DNA from: NIC37A-2 sp050289625
GTDB taxonomy: Bacteria > Myxococcota_A > Polyangia > Polyangiales > Polyangiaceae
Reading direction: 5' to 3'
NCBI GenBank assembly: GCA_050289625.1
Contig: JBNKGC010000032.1
Location: 1-44,912 of the forward strand
Length of the DNA: 44,912 nucleotides
Under the pieces are notes generated by a model. It ran no database searches, was not told the origin of the DNA, and saw only the letters and a program-made list of their open reading frames with translations. Positions 23,044-30,600 of this stretch are shown in pieces. The position numbers and the translations under genes are program-made. Position 1 is the first letter of the stretch, and the number at the start of each line of letters is the position of its first letter.

Positions 23044-24312
23044 TCAGGTGGCCCCATTGAGCAGGGTGAGGAGGAGTCCCCCGGCGGCGATGAGGGTCCC
23101 CAGAGAGAGGGCGACCGCACGGGCCATGGCGCCGCCGCACACCACCGCGACGATCCCTGCTTTGACGGCGGTGTTCGAAAGGGTCGCAAGGAGGATGCCG
23201 CGAGCCGCGACCGATTCGGAGAGATCACTCCCTGCCATGCTGCTCAGAGACAGGGTGATGGCGTCCACATCGGTGAGCCCCGAGACCAGGGCAACCGCGT
23301 AGACACCGGCGTCTCCGAGATAGCGCTTGCCCGCCTCGGCCGCGTACCACACCGCGGCCAAGACGAGGGCGAACTTGATCGCCGTGCCGAGCTCGAAGGG
23401 ATGGGTGAATTGGGAGTGCTCCGAGTCCGGCTCGCGCTTGCCCCCTCGACGCCAGAGCCAGAGTCCGGCACCGGCGCCGAGAAGCGTCAGAACGGCTACG
23501 AAAGGCCAGAGCCTTTCGAAGAGTGCCCTGTTCAGGAACAGCACCTCGATCAGGACACGAGGGAACATGGTCGTGCACGCGACCACGACCCCGGCTGCGA
23601 GAAGGCCCTGGAGTGGCGGCTGTCGGCTTCCGGTGCGAGCAAAGCTCAGGGTCAGCGCCGTCGAAGAGGCCAGGCCAGCGAACAAGCCCGTCATAAAAAG
23701 CCCCAGCTTGGCCCCAGCGAGCCGAACCGCGAAATGTCCGACGAAGCTGATCGAGCAGATCAGCACGACCATCAGCCAGAGCTTGAAAGGGTTCAGCAGC
23801 TCCCAAGGCCCGAAACCGCGGTTGGGAAGGAAGGGGAGCACCACCGCCGTGATCAGCGCGAGTTCGAGGGCCGCGATGAGCTCGTAGTCCCGGAGGCGCC
23901 GCAGTGCGTCGTGGAGGAAACCCTTGAGGCTCAGGAGTCCAGCGGTCACGACGGCGCCCGAAAGAGAGACGAGCGGGTACCCACTCGCGCTCAGCGCGCC
24001 GAGGAGGAACGTCGTGATTGCGGCGACTTCGGTGGTGGCGCCGTAGTCGCGGCTTTCTTTCGCCGAAGGAAAGCGTGCGGCGATGAGGAGGAGGGTGAGC
24101 GACACCAGTCCTGCCCCGAGGACCCAGGTCGAGAGCTTCGTCTCGAAGGAGGCAGCGAGGCCGCCGGAAAGCCCGATCAGCGCGAAGGTGCGGACCCCGG
24201 CCGTGCGGGAGCCTTCGGCGGAGTCACGCCGCTGCCAGCCACGTTCCATCCCCACCAAGAGGCCGATGACCAGGGCGATCCCCAGATTCTGGAGTAGCTG
24301 TAGCTCCGGCAC
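23044..24312 (-). CDS. MgtC/SapB and DUF4010 domain membrane protein
   Basis: 422 residues with about eleven to twelve predicted membrane helices. Residues 5-130 are MgtC/SapB-like (IALVIGLLVGMERGWQRRD, RTFALIGLSGGLAA, DYGATTEVAAITTFLLGAL); 170-420 form the DUF4010 half (LNPFKLWLMVVLICSISFVG, GLFAGLASSTALTLSFA, LVSGLTDVDAITLSLS). This two-part architecture is widespread and its transport or sensing role is not established. The start is a GTG at 24312. Its ribosome-binding AAGGAAGA lies in one arm of a long hairpin just upstream. The gene precedes pal on the same strand but is separated from it by 319 bp, so it is probably an independent unit. Confidence 0.88.
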   Translation of the reverse strand: MPELQLLQNLGIALVIGLLVGMERGWQRRDSAEGSRTAGVRTFALIGLSGGLAASFETKLSTWVLGAGLVSLTLLLIAARFPSAKESRDYGATTEVAAITTFLLGALSASGYPLVSLSGAVVTAGLLSLKGFLHDALRRLRDYELIAALELALITAVVLPFLPNRGFGPWELLNPFKLWLMVVLICSISFVGHFAVRLAGAKLGLFMTGLFAGLASSTALTLSFARTGSRQPPLQGLLAAGVVVACTTMFPRVLIEVLFLNRALFERLWPFVAVLTLLGAGAGLWLWRRGGKREPDSEHSQFTHPFELGTAIKFALVLAAVWYAAEAGKRYLGDAGVYAVALVSGLTDVDAITLSLSSMAGSDLSESVAARGILLATLSNTAVKAGIVAVVCGGAMARAVALSLGTLIAAGGLLLTLLNGAT

Positions 24313-24324
24313 GGTCGCTTCTGC

Positions 24325-24362
24325 TCTTCCTTCGAACGTCGCCTGCGACGATCGAAAGAAGA
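24325..24362. promoter_or_regulatory. Long hairpin covering the DUF4010 ribosome-binding site
   Basis: On the plus strand, the arm TCTTCCTTCGAACGTCGC (24325-24342) pairs with 24345-24362, with only one A-A opposition and one mismatch over 18 positions. In the minus-strand mRNA the arm nearest the GTG contains AAGGAAGA, the likely Shine-Dalgarno. It also lies 68 bp after the stop of the upstream lipoprotein gene, so a terminator role is the alternative. Confidence 0.55.
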
Positions 24363-24429
24363 CATCAGCGAGACGCGGCAGTCGAGAGGCCTCGCGTCGC
24401 CGCTTGGGGGCCCCTGCAGAAGAGCTGGG

Positions 24430-25812
24430 TCACTCGGCGCCGACGAACGTAGCACCTTCGAGCTCTAGGACGTCGCTGCCGGCGCATCCCGGGGAGGCTG
24501 CGCCGCCTTCCGTTTCGACGGGCTCCTGGTTCGAGCAGTCGGCGGGTACGACCTGGAGCACTGTCAGTGCTCCCGAGGCGGGAAGTGAGTCGGAAAGGTC
24601 GTCGGAGAGGTTGAAGGTGAAGGACCCGTACGTTCCGTCCGCGAGGCTGATCCCGGAGATCCCCGTCGTGCCTTCGAAACTCGCGGCGGGGAAGACGTCG
24701 GCCAGATAGGCCTGGCGGAGCAGCTCCACGGAAGCGGGGGCACCCTCCGGGTCGAGAGTCACACGCGCTTCGAGGCGCCAAGTGCCGTCGATCCTTGCGT
24801 CATCGGACTGGGCCGCCGCGTCGACGTGGAGCACGACGGTGTCGTTCGGACCGAGGGCCCCAGCGGCCTCGAAGCAGATTTGAGCGACGTCGTGCGCGAG
24901 CGAGAAACCAGTGGGTTCCGAGCCATCCCAAGTCATCTCGAAGTTCTGAAGTCCGTCGAGCGCACCGATGAAGGATTGCGCGTACTCCGAGTCGAGGGCC
25001 ACGAGCGAGCCGCTCTGACACTGTTCGGCTGGAAACCGCCCGAACTCGATCCCGGCAGCGGAGGCTACCTCGCCGTTCTGCGTGGTGGCCATGCCGGAGA
25101 CGAGCCCGGTCATTGCGCCCGGACCGAAGGTGATCGAGAGGCCGAGCTGCTGGAGTTCGGCGCCCTCGGGTTCGGTGAGGTGGACCGCGAAAGATCCCGC
25201 GAGCTGGTCGAGATCGAGAGGGATCCGGGTGCTGACCACGTGCGCGCTCGTGGCGTCGAAGGTTGCCGTGAAGGTGTCGTCGAAAGCCCCGTTGTCACTC
25301 TCGACGTGCACCTCCGCATCGAAGCGGAGCACGTCAGGACAGGAGTCTCCGAAGAAAGCCAACCCGCCCTCCTCGGTGCCGTTCGAGCTCGGAGGGGAGC
25401 GGTGCACCAGCGTTGCCGAAGCCTCGTCGGGAGTGACCGTGATGGTGATGGCGCCTTCGCCGGCCGCGGGGGTGAGCTCATAGCTGGCGAACTCTTCGTT
25501 CCTCGGGCTTCCCCAGACGAAATCGGCTTCATGGCTGCCGCTCACGAGTTCGAAGACCGCGTTTGGAGCGAACCCCAAATCGCTCTCTTCGCCCGCGGTA
25601 AGATTCACCGACTCGTCCTCTTGGCAACCGCTGCCGGTGGGGTCGCCTTCGAAGTTGTCGTCGGGCTCGTTCACCTCGCCGCCGATCTGTCCCGTCTCGC
25701 ACCCGCAGAGGGCGACCGAGGAGAGGGCAACGAGCAATGCCGAAGGGAGGAAGCAGCCGCGTGTGCGTCGCGGCGAACCGGAAGACAGGGGAAGGTGGAA
25801 AAGCGAGCGCAT
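24430..25812 (-). CDS. Large predicted lipoprotein, beta-rich, function unknown
   Basis: 460 residues from the ATG at 25812, which has AGGAG seven bases upstream; the frame extends ten codons further without support. A long N-region (14-20 basic) precedes the hydrophobic core FLPSALLVALSSVALCGC; the lipidated residue is probably Cys38. The remainder is predicted almost entirely beta-strand with alternating hydrophobic residues (for example ITITVTPDEASATLVH, DTFTATFDATSAHVVSTR) and few cysteines near the ends (around Cys63, Cys442, Cys455), suggesting tandem Ig-like or jelly-roll domains. I do not recognise the family. It is divergent from the DUF4423 regulator gene at 25971, a relation that may reflect control. 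Confidence 0.6.
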   Translation of the reverse strand: MRSLFHLPLSSGSPRRTRGCFLPSALLVALSSVALCGCETGQIGGEVNEPDDNFEGDPTGSGCQEDESVNLTAGEESDLGFAPNAVFELVSGSHEADFVWGSPRNEEFASYELTPAAGEGAITITVTPDEASATLVHRSPPSSNGTEEGGLAFFGDSCPDVLRFDAEVHVESDNGAFDDTFTATFDATSAHVVSTRIPLDLDQLAGSFAVHLTEPEGAELQQLGLSITFGPGAMTGLVSGMATTQNGEVASAAGIEFGRFPAEQCQSGSLVALDSEYAQSFIGALDGLQNFEMTWDGSEPTGFSLAHDVAQICFEAAGALGPNDTVVLHVDAAAQSDDARIDGTWRLEARVTLDPEGAPASVELLRQAYLADVFPAASFEGTTGISGISLADGTYGSFTFNLSDDLSDSLPASGALTVLQVVPADCSNQEPVETEGGAASPGCAGSDVLELEGATFVGAE

Positions 25813-25970
25813 GGGTTTTCTCCTCGCCCCGCGCCGCGGCACCGAAATCGGGTCGGTGACCCCACGAGGCTGAGTTCAGTCTCGCAGGGTGGAGAACGAG
25901 CGACCATGTCCAAATTGCACTAATTTACGTCAGAGTTGCTCCCGGGAGTGCAGATTGCCATGATTTGGCG

Positions 25971-26942
25971 ATGGACTGGGACCAACTCTCCCGTGAATTG
26001 GTGCGCGCGCTCCGGGGGGCGCGGACCCAAAAAGCGCTCAGTCGGCGCTTGGGCTACCGAAGCAACGTTCTGTTCGCTTGGGAGAGCGGGCGCGACGCGC
26101 CGAGCGCAGAAAAGTTCTTTCGTCTCGTCGAGCACCGGGGCGTGCGTCTCGCGGAGCTGACGGAAACTCTCGTTCGGGAGCGCGTTTCGCACGAGCTGAC
26201 CACGCGCGCCGGCGTCGCCGAGCTCCTGCGATCGCTCGCGCGAGGGAGAAAGACCCGCGAACTTTCCGAGGTACTCGGTCGTGATCGTTTCGCAGTGGGC
26301 CGCTGGATGCGAGGCACGACCTCGATCCCGCTGCCTCAGCTCTTGCAATGGATCGACGTCTGCACGCTTTCGGTGGTCGACTTCGTCGCGCTTCTGACCG
26401 ACCCCGCCGAGGTCCCCCTCGTGGCGCGAGCCCACGAGCAACTCGTGGCGGCGCGCAAAGCTGCGGCGGAGCTTCCGTGGTCGCACGCCATCGTGCACAT
26501 GGTGGACCTTCCGGCCTACCGCGCACTCCCGCGTCACGAGCCCGGGTGGTTTGCATCGCGGCTCGGAATCAGTCTGCGCGAAGAGCGCGACTGTCTCGAA
26601 CTCTTGACCCAAATGGGGCGCCTCCGGCGGATCGAGGATCGCTACGAGAGCGTCGAGGATCTCTCTGTCGACACGCGGCATGACCCGAACCTCACCCGCC
26701 GTCTCGCCAGCTTTTGGATGGAGGAGGGCGCACGCCGCGTCCGAGTCCCCGGACAGGGTCGCTTCGCCTTCAACACGTTCGCGGTGAGTCGCGAGGACTT
26801 TGAGCGCCTGAAAGAGCTACAAAGCCGCTACTTCGCCGACTTGCGCTCGGTCATCGCCTCCTCCGCTCGGGCCGACGTGGTCGCCGTAGCCACGTTTCAG
26901 CTATTTCCGCTTTCAGCTATTTCCGCTTGCGGGGTAAAGTGA
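25971..26942 (+). CDS. DUF4423/TIGR02147-type transcriptional regulator with re-framed C-terminus
   Basis: 323 residues from the ATG at 25971 (a TTG two codons upstream is possible). The N-terminal region has a helix-turn-helix (LSRRLGYRSNVLFAWESGRD, about 22-41), a second helical repeat (ELSEVLGRDRFAVGRWMRG, about 96-114), and a C-terminal DUF4423-like part with WFASRLGISLREERDCLELL (about 193-212). This family occurs in myxobacteria and Fibrobacter and is thought to regulate transcription. Family members typically end near QLFPL. Here an exact 16-bp tandem duplication (26895-26926) shifts the frame after FQLFPL and replaces the old stop with SAISACGVK. The regulator is probably still functional because only the last residues change. 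Confidence 0.75.
   Translation: MDWDQLSRELVRALRGARTQKALSRRLGYRSNVLFAWESGRDAPSAEKFFRLVEHRGVRLAELTETLVRERVSHELTTRAGVAELLRSLARGRKTRELSEVLGRDRFAVGRWMRGTTSIPLPQLLQWIDVCTLSVVDFVALLTDPAEVPLVARAHEQLVAARKAAAELPWSHAIVHMVDLPAYRALPRHEPGWFASRLGISLREERDCLELLTQMGRLRRIEDRYESVEDLSVDTRHDPNLTRRLASFWMEEGARRVRVPGQGRFAFNTFAVSREDFERLKELQSRYFADLRSVIASSARADVVAVATFQLFPLSAISACGVK
26895..26926 (+). repeat. Exact 16-bp tandem duplication in the regulator's last codons
   Basis: TTTCAGCTATTTCCGC occurs twice back to back (26895-26910 and 26911-26926). Removing one copy restores the frame TTT CAG CTA TTT CCG CTT GCG GGG TAA, ending the protein FQLFPLAG. Both copies are identical, so the event is recent. Confidence 0.9.
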
Positions 26943-26961
26943 GTCTCCGCGGTGGAGACTC
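26941..26961. promoter_or_regulatory. Inverted repeat GAGTCTCC ... GGAGACTC
   Basis: Perfect 8-bp arms (26941-26948 and 26954-26961) with a 5-bp spacer overlap the end of the regulator gene and stop 6 bp before the next GTG. It could be an operator for the downstream lipoprotein gene, a terminator, or a hairpin that limits its translation. Confidence 0.5.
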
Positions 26962-26967
26962 TGAGAA

Positions 26968-27546
26968 GTGAACTATCGGCACGTCATCGTTTTGTGTGGG
27001 ACTACCCTTCAGGTCGCCTGTAGCAGTGGGTCGCAGTCGCAACCGGAGAAACAGGTAAGCGGGGCGCGATTCGAGGCCTCGGTGTCGGGTATCGAGGGAG
27101 GACAACCCTTGGAGCTGGAAGGCCGTCGGGCGGGGTTGACCCTGTATGGTTCTGCAGAGGGTGAAGTCGAAGGTGGGTCTTTCGAGTTTGACGTGGCGAA
27201 CGAGGGCACGGAGTTAGGGCTGGCGACTTTTTTCACAGACCCGCAAAGCCTTGGACAGCGAGTCGCGCTCGATGCTCACCGGGATTCACAGGTCCTCATC
27301 GTACGAGAGAATCAGGAGAGGCTGGGGCGCGAGGGTTGGGTGGAGCTGACGATCAAACCTGGAGGGCAAGTGAGCGGCGCGCTGTCCGCCACCGTGGGCG
27401 CCGACCAGATCGAGGCGACCTTTTCGGGCGAGGTCGCAGTTTTCTGCTTCGTCCCGGGAGCATCGGGGACGGATGCTGTCAACGCATACACGTTGGACAA
27501 TGAGAGCGCGTTCTGCAGGGAAGCGCGCGAGAAGCTCGGGTTGTAA
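26968..27546 (+). CDS. Small predicted lipoprotein, beta-rich
   Basis: 192 residues from GTG 26968. The N-terminus MNYRHVIVLCGTTLQVAC gives a short signal peptide with lipidated Cys18. The mature part is predicted beta-rich with conspicuous Gly-Glu stretches (ASVSGIEGGQPLELEG, YGSAEGEVEGGSFEFDVANE) and a C-terminal segment containing two cysteines (FCFVPG and AFCREAREKLGL). The family is not recognised. It lies 25 bp behind the DUF4423 regulator, separated by the 21-bp inverted repeat, and may be its target or partner. It converges with the AraC-GyrI gene. Confidence 0.6.
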   Translation: MNYRHVIVLCGTTLQVACSSGSQSQPEKQVSGARFEASVSGIEGGQPLELEGRRAGLTLYGSAEGEVEGGSFEFDVANEGTELGLATFFTDPQSLGQRVALDAHRDSQVLIVRENQERLGREGWVELTIKPGGQVSGALSATVGADQIEATFSGEVAVFCFVPGASGTDAVNAYTLDNESAFCREAREKLGL

Positions 27547-27635
27547 GCTTGGCTCATCGAGGTGTGCGAGCGAATGCGGTGCTCGCGATCGGCGGGCGCG
27601 AGCGGCGGGCGCGCGATGGATCGCGTCGCCCGACC

Positions 27636-28559
27636 TCACTCGATCCGAATGTAGAGTTCCGTCTCGAGCTTTTCGGGGGGCACCTGGCCCGGGGTGTTTC
27701 GGTAGATCTCGATGGCGGCGCCGTCACCGACACGGTGGCCGCTTCCCGGGAGCCACTCGCCCATGAAGCGAGCCCAGGTGTCGCCGAGTTTTTCGTAGGG
27801 CCCCACGTGGATGGTTCGGGCGTAGCGCCCTCCCGGGATGCGCATCTCGGTGAGGCCGTCCGGCAGCTTCGCATCTTCCGGAATGCTGAGTGCGGCGTCG
27901 GACCGAAGCTCGGCTTCCGGAGTCGACTCGGGGTCGTCGTGGTAGATGCCGATCATCTTGCAGCCCGGTCCGATGAGGCCAGCCGGACCTACCGCCGCGC
28001 CAAGTCGAGCGAAGGCTTCCGAGATGCGATGGTAGGGCCCGTGGTGCCGGACGGCGGCGACTCGAAGCTCCTCGAGGTTCTGAATTTCTACGTTCATGGT
28101 CTTTCCTCCTTGGATGAAGTGAATCTCCGGGGGCTGGGTGAGCCCCGGTCGAAAATGAATTCCCGAGCGCGCGGTGATTTCGATTTGGAACGGACGAGCG
28201 CAGCCCTCGGCGCCGCCCTCGCGGCTGCGACGAAACTCCGAAGGCGAGCAGCAGAAGCGCGCACGAAAGGCGCGGGTGAACGCCTCGTGCGTGTCGTATC
28301 CCGCTTCGATGGCAACGGTCGTGACCGGGGCATCTGCCTCGCGCAGTCGGTAGGCTGCCCGCTCGAGGCGGAGCCGCCGGTGAAGTTCGAGCGGCGTTTC
28401 CCCGACCATGCCCCGAAAGACGCGGTGAAAGTGAAAGGGCGAAAGCGCTGCACTCCGCGCCAATGACTCCAGATCGAGCGCCTCGTCCAGGCTCTGAAGG
28501 ATGCACTGGACCGTGCGGCGCACGGCGAGCTCGTAGAACGAGCGGGTCTCGGGCTTCAT
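27636..28559 (-). CDS. AraC-family regulator with GyrI-like ligand domain
   Basis: 307 residues from the ATG at 28559; the frame is open 24 codons further. Residues 10-110 are the AraC double helix-turn-helix (LESLARSAALSPFHFHRVFR, LRLERAAYRLREADAPVTTV, YDTHEAFTRAFRARFCCSPS). A linker leads to a GyrI-like / Bacterial Transcription Activator Effector-Binding domain from about 152 to the end (VEIQNLEELRVAAVRHHGPY, RIPGGRYARTIHVGPYEKLG, ELYIRIE). This Rob/SoxS-related architecture senses small, often hydrophobic or cationic, compounds and activates efflux or stress genes. No obvious target gene is adjacent. Confidence 0.9.
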   Translation of the reverse strand: MKPETRSFYELAVRRTVQCILQSLDEALDLESLARSAALSPFHFHRVFRGMVGETPLELHRRLRLERAAYRLREADAPVTTVAIEAGYDTHEAFTRAFRARFCCSPSEFRRSREGGAEGCARPFQIEITARSGIHFRPGLTQPPEIHFIQGGKTMNVEIQNLEELRVAAVRHHGPYHRISEAFARLGAAVGPAGLIGPGCKMIGIYHDDPESTPEAELRSDAALSIPEDAKLPDGLTEMRIPGGRYARTIHVGPYEKLGDTWARFMGEWLPGSGHRVGDGAAIEIYRNTPGQVPPEKLETELYIRIE

Positions 28560-28929
28560 GAGGAGCAAGCTACCTGGGGGCGGCTCGCAGCGCTTGATGC
28601 TCGTTGCGAATTCGGCGCGCGCGCTGCCCACGCGGTGAAACTGGATAGCGGAGTGTCCAGGCCTGGCCAGGGCAGGGTTCAGTCGAAGGGAGCCGCGGAG
28701 CCCCGGGCGGTCGGAAGGCCGCCTGCGCGTCGGTCCCGGTTCGCACGGCGTCGCCTCGAAACGTGGGGTCTCCGCAGCTTCGCATGCACTCCTCTTCGCC
28801 GTCGTGGCTGGCGATCCGCGATTGGTCCGGATGTTGCACTGCTGTTTCCAGGACGCGGTTTCCAGGACCCAGTTTCTGGAACCCGGATTCCGGAACTCAC
28901 AACGGCATCACGATGCTCGGGAAGACCTC
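28560..28929. promoter_or_regulatory. Intergenic region upstream of the propeller operon
   Basis: This gap lies between the divergent AraC-GyrI gene and the first propeller lipoprotein. No gene is supported. It contains the array of four 14-bp repeats, detailed separately, ending 30 bp before the TTG start. A clear -35/-10 pair is not visible. Confidence 0.5.
28844..28899. repeat. Four 14-bp tandem repeats with palindromic cores
   Basis: Units GTTTCCAGGACGCG, GTTTCCAGGACCCA, GTTTCTGGAACCCG and GATTCCGGAACTCA run head to tail. Each carries a core related to TTCCNGGAA (TTCCAGGA, TTCCAGGA, TTCTGGAA, TTCCGGAA). The array ends 30 bp before the proposed start of the propeller operon. The palindromic core repeated every 14 bp suggests a cooperative operator; slippage-generated DNA is the alternative. 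Confidence 0.75.
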
Positions 28930-30600
28930 TTGAAAGTCACTTGGCTCCAAACTTGCGCCCCCTGGTTCGTCGGGTTGGCTCTGTTCGCATGCGAGTCGGA
29001 CGACAAGAGCACCGCGGACGACGGTGGGGTTCCCATCGAGCCCCCGAACCCCGGAGTCGTGAACCCGGGTGTGCCCCAGACCCCAGAGGAGACGGAGCTC
29101 GAAGAGAACTTCCGCTCTCCCGTGGTTTCGGGGCCGTACGTCTGGACGGCAAACCCGGAAACGAATCGTGTCGCGCGGATCGACGCGCGAACCCTCGAGG
29201 TGGAGGTGATCGACGGGGGCTATGCACCCACGTTCCTCGCCGCCCTTCCCGAAGGAGCGACTCCGGGAGGCGCCGTGGTGCTCAACATGCTCGGGGGCGA
29301 TGCATCCGTCTTCACGGTGTCTTCCGATGATGGCATGGGCGGAGCGTCACCGACTGGCGTGAGTGAGCGACGTGTCGACGTTCAAGAGGGAGCCAGCGCC
29401 TGGAGCGTGGGGAAGACGGGGCGCTTCGCCATCGCCTGGGCACGCTTCGAGGAAGATCTCCTAGGGCCTCTGGACGGTTATCAAGATCTCACGGTTCTTT
29501 CGCTGGAAGGAAGTGAGGTTCGGGGGACCAAGCTGTCCGTTGGCTTTCGGCCGAGTCAGGTCGTCATCAACGACCAGGAAACGCGCGCCTACGTCGTGTC
29601 CAAACCGGGCATTTCGGTCATCGATCTCTCGGCTGACGTTCCCGCCATCGAGCGCGAAATCTTTCTCCCCGAAGACGACTCGGGACAGGCACGGGACGTT
29701 TCCTTCACACCGGATGGCGCCTACGCCTTCGTGAGGCTCGCGCGGCAGTCGGACGTTGTCGTCATTCGCACGGCCGACGACGAGCGGGTGACGGTCGCCC
29801 TGCCACGTGAGGTCACCGATCTGGATCTCAGCGGCGATGGCTCTGTGGCAGTGGCGGTGATGCGAGGCTCGCGCTTCGCGAGTGGAGCTCCCGAGCTCGG
29901 AGCCGGGGGTGCTGGCGGCGCGGGCGGCCTCGGGGGTCAGGGAGGACTGCAGAATGAACCTGGAGGATCCGACAGTCAGATCGCGATCCTGCCGGTGCCG
30001 CAGATCTTCACCACGCCGGACGGTTTCGACCGCGTGTGGACCGAAGAGCTCGTCGGTAGCACCGTCGTTTCTCACGACGCGAGCGTCGCGCTGCTTTTCA
30101 CCAGCGCCGTTGCGAACTCCCACCTGACGGTGCTGCGCCTCGACACCCACGAGCTCCGGACGGTCGATCTCCAAGCACCGACCCAAGCAGCGTTCGTGTC
30201 GCGAGACGGTCAGAACATGGTGGCGGTGATGACCCCTCCCGCGGGGAGCGCGCGAGCGGGAGCGTTCGCCCTGATGCGGGTGCTCGAAGATCGCCCGCCT
30301 CGCATCGAGGGGACGAGCACGGTGCCGCGCTTCGTCGCCCTCTCGGGCGATCGAGCGCTCGTGACGACCTGGGGCTCCCAGACGACGGCCGCGGAAGCCT
30401 TTCTAGGGAGCTTTCCTCGGCTCTCGGTGGACCGTGTGGAGCTCACGAGTGAGCCGCTTGCCAGCGGAATGATCCCCGAGGCGGGGCAAGGCTTCGTGGC
30501 TCAGGCCCATCCGGAAGGCCGCGTGACCTTCGTCGACTTCGAGACGTCGGCTCCGGCGACCGTGACCGGATTCGAGCTTGCCAGCAAGGCGGTGGAGTGA
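28930..30600 (+). CDS. Beta-propeller lipoprotein 1 of the envelope operon
   Basis: 556 residues from TTG 28930, which follows GGGAAG at 5 nt; the longer frame starts at 28804 inside the repeat region and would bury the signal peptide. The N-terminus (WLQTCAPWFVGLALFAC) gives lipidated Cys21. A short acidic/Pro linker precedes a propeller-like body of repeated 40-50 residue blades: YVWTANPETNRVARIDARTL, FRPSQVVINDQETRAYVVSK, DVSFTPDGAYAFVRLARQSD, LDLSGDGSVAVAVMRG. A Gly-rich loop (about 322-345) splits it. The final segment GFVAQAHPEGRVTFVDFET is nearly repeated in the next protein. No catalytic residues are recognisable; a scaffold or binding role is likely. It overlaps the next gene. Confidence 0.7.
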   Translation: MKVTWLQTCAPWFVGLALFACESDDKSTADDGGVPIEPPNPGVVNPGVPQTPEETELEENFRSPVVSGPYVWTANPETNRVARIDARTLEVEVIDGGYAPTFLAALPEGATPGGAVVLNMLGGDASVFTVSSDDGMGGASPTGVSERRVDVQEGASAWSVGKTGRFAIAWARFEEDLLGPLDGYQDLTVLSLEGSEVRGTKLSVGFRPSQVVINDQETRAYVVSKPGISVIDLSADVPAIEREIFLPEDDSGQARDVSFTPDGAYAFVRLARQSDVVVIRTADDERVTVALPREVTDLDLSGDGSVAVAVMRGSRFASGAPELGAGGAGGAGGLGGQGGLQNEPGGSDSQIAILPVPQIFTTPDGFDRVWTEELVGSTVVSHDASVALLFTSAVANSHLTVLRLDTHELRTVDLQAPTQAAFVSRDGQNMVAVMTPPAGSARAGAFALMRVLEDRPPRIEGTSTVPRFVALSGDRALVTTWGSQTTAAEAFLGSFPRLSVDRVELTSEPLASGMIPEAGQGFVAQAHPEGRVTFVDFETSAPATVTGFELASKAVE

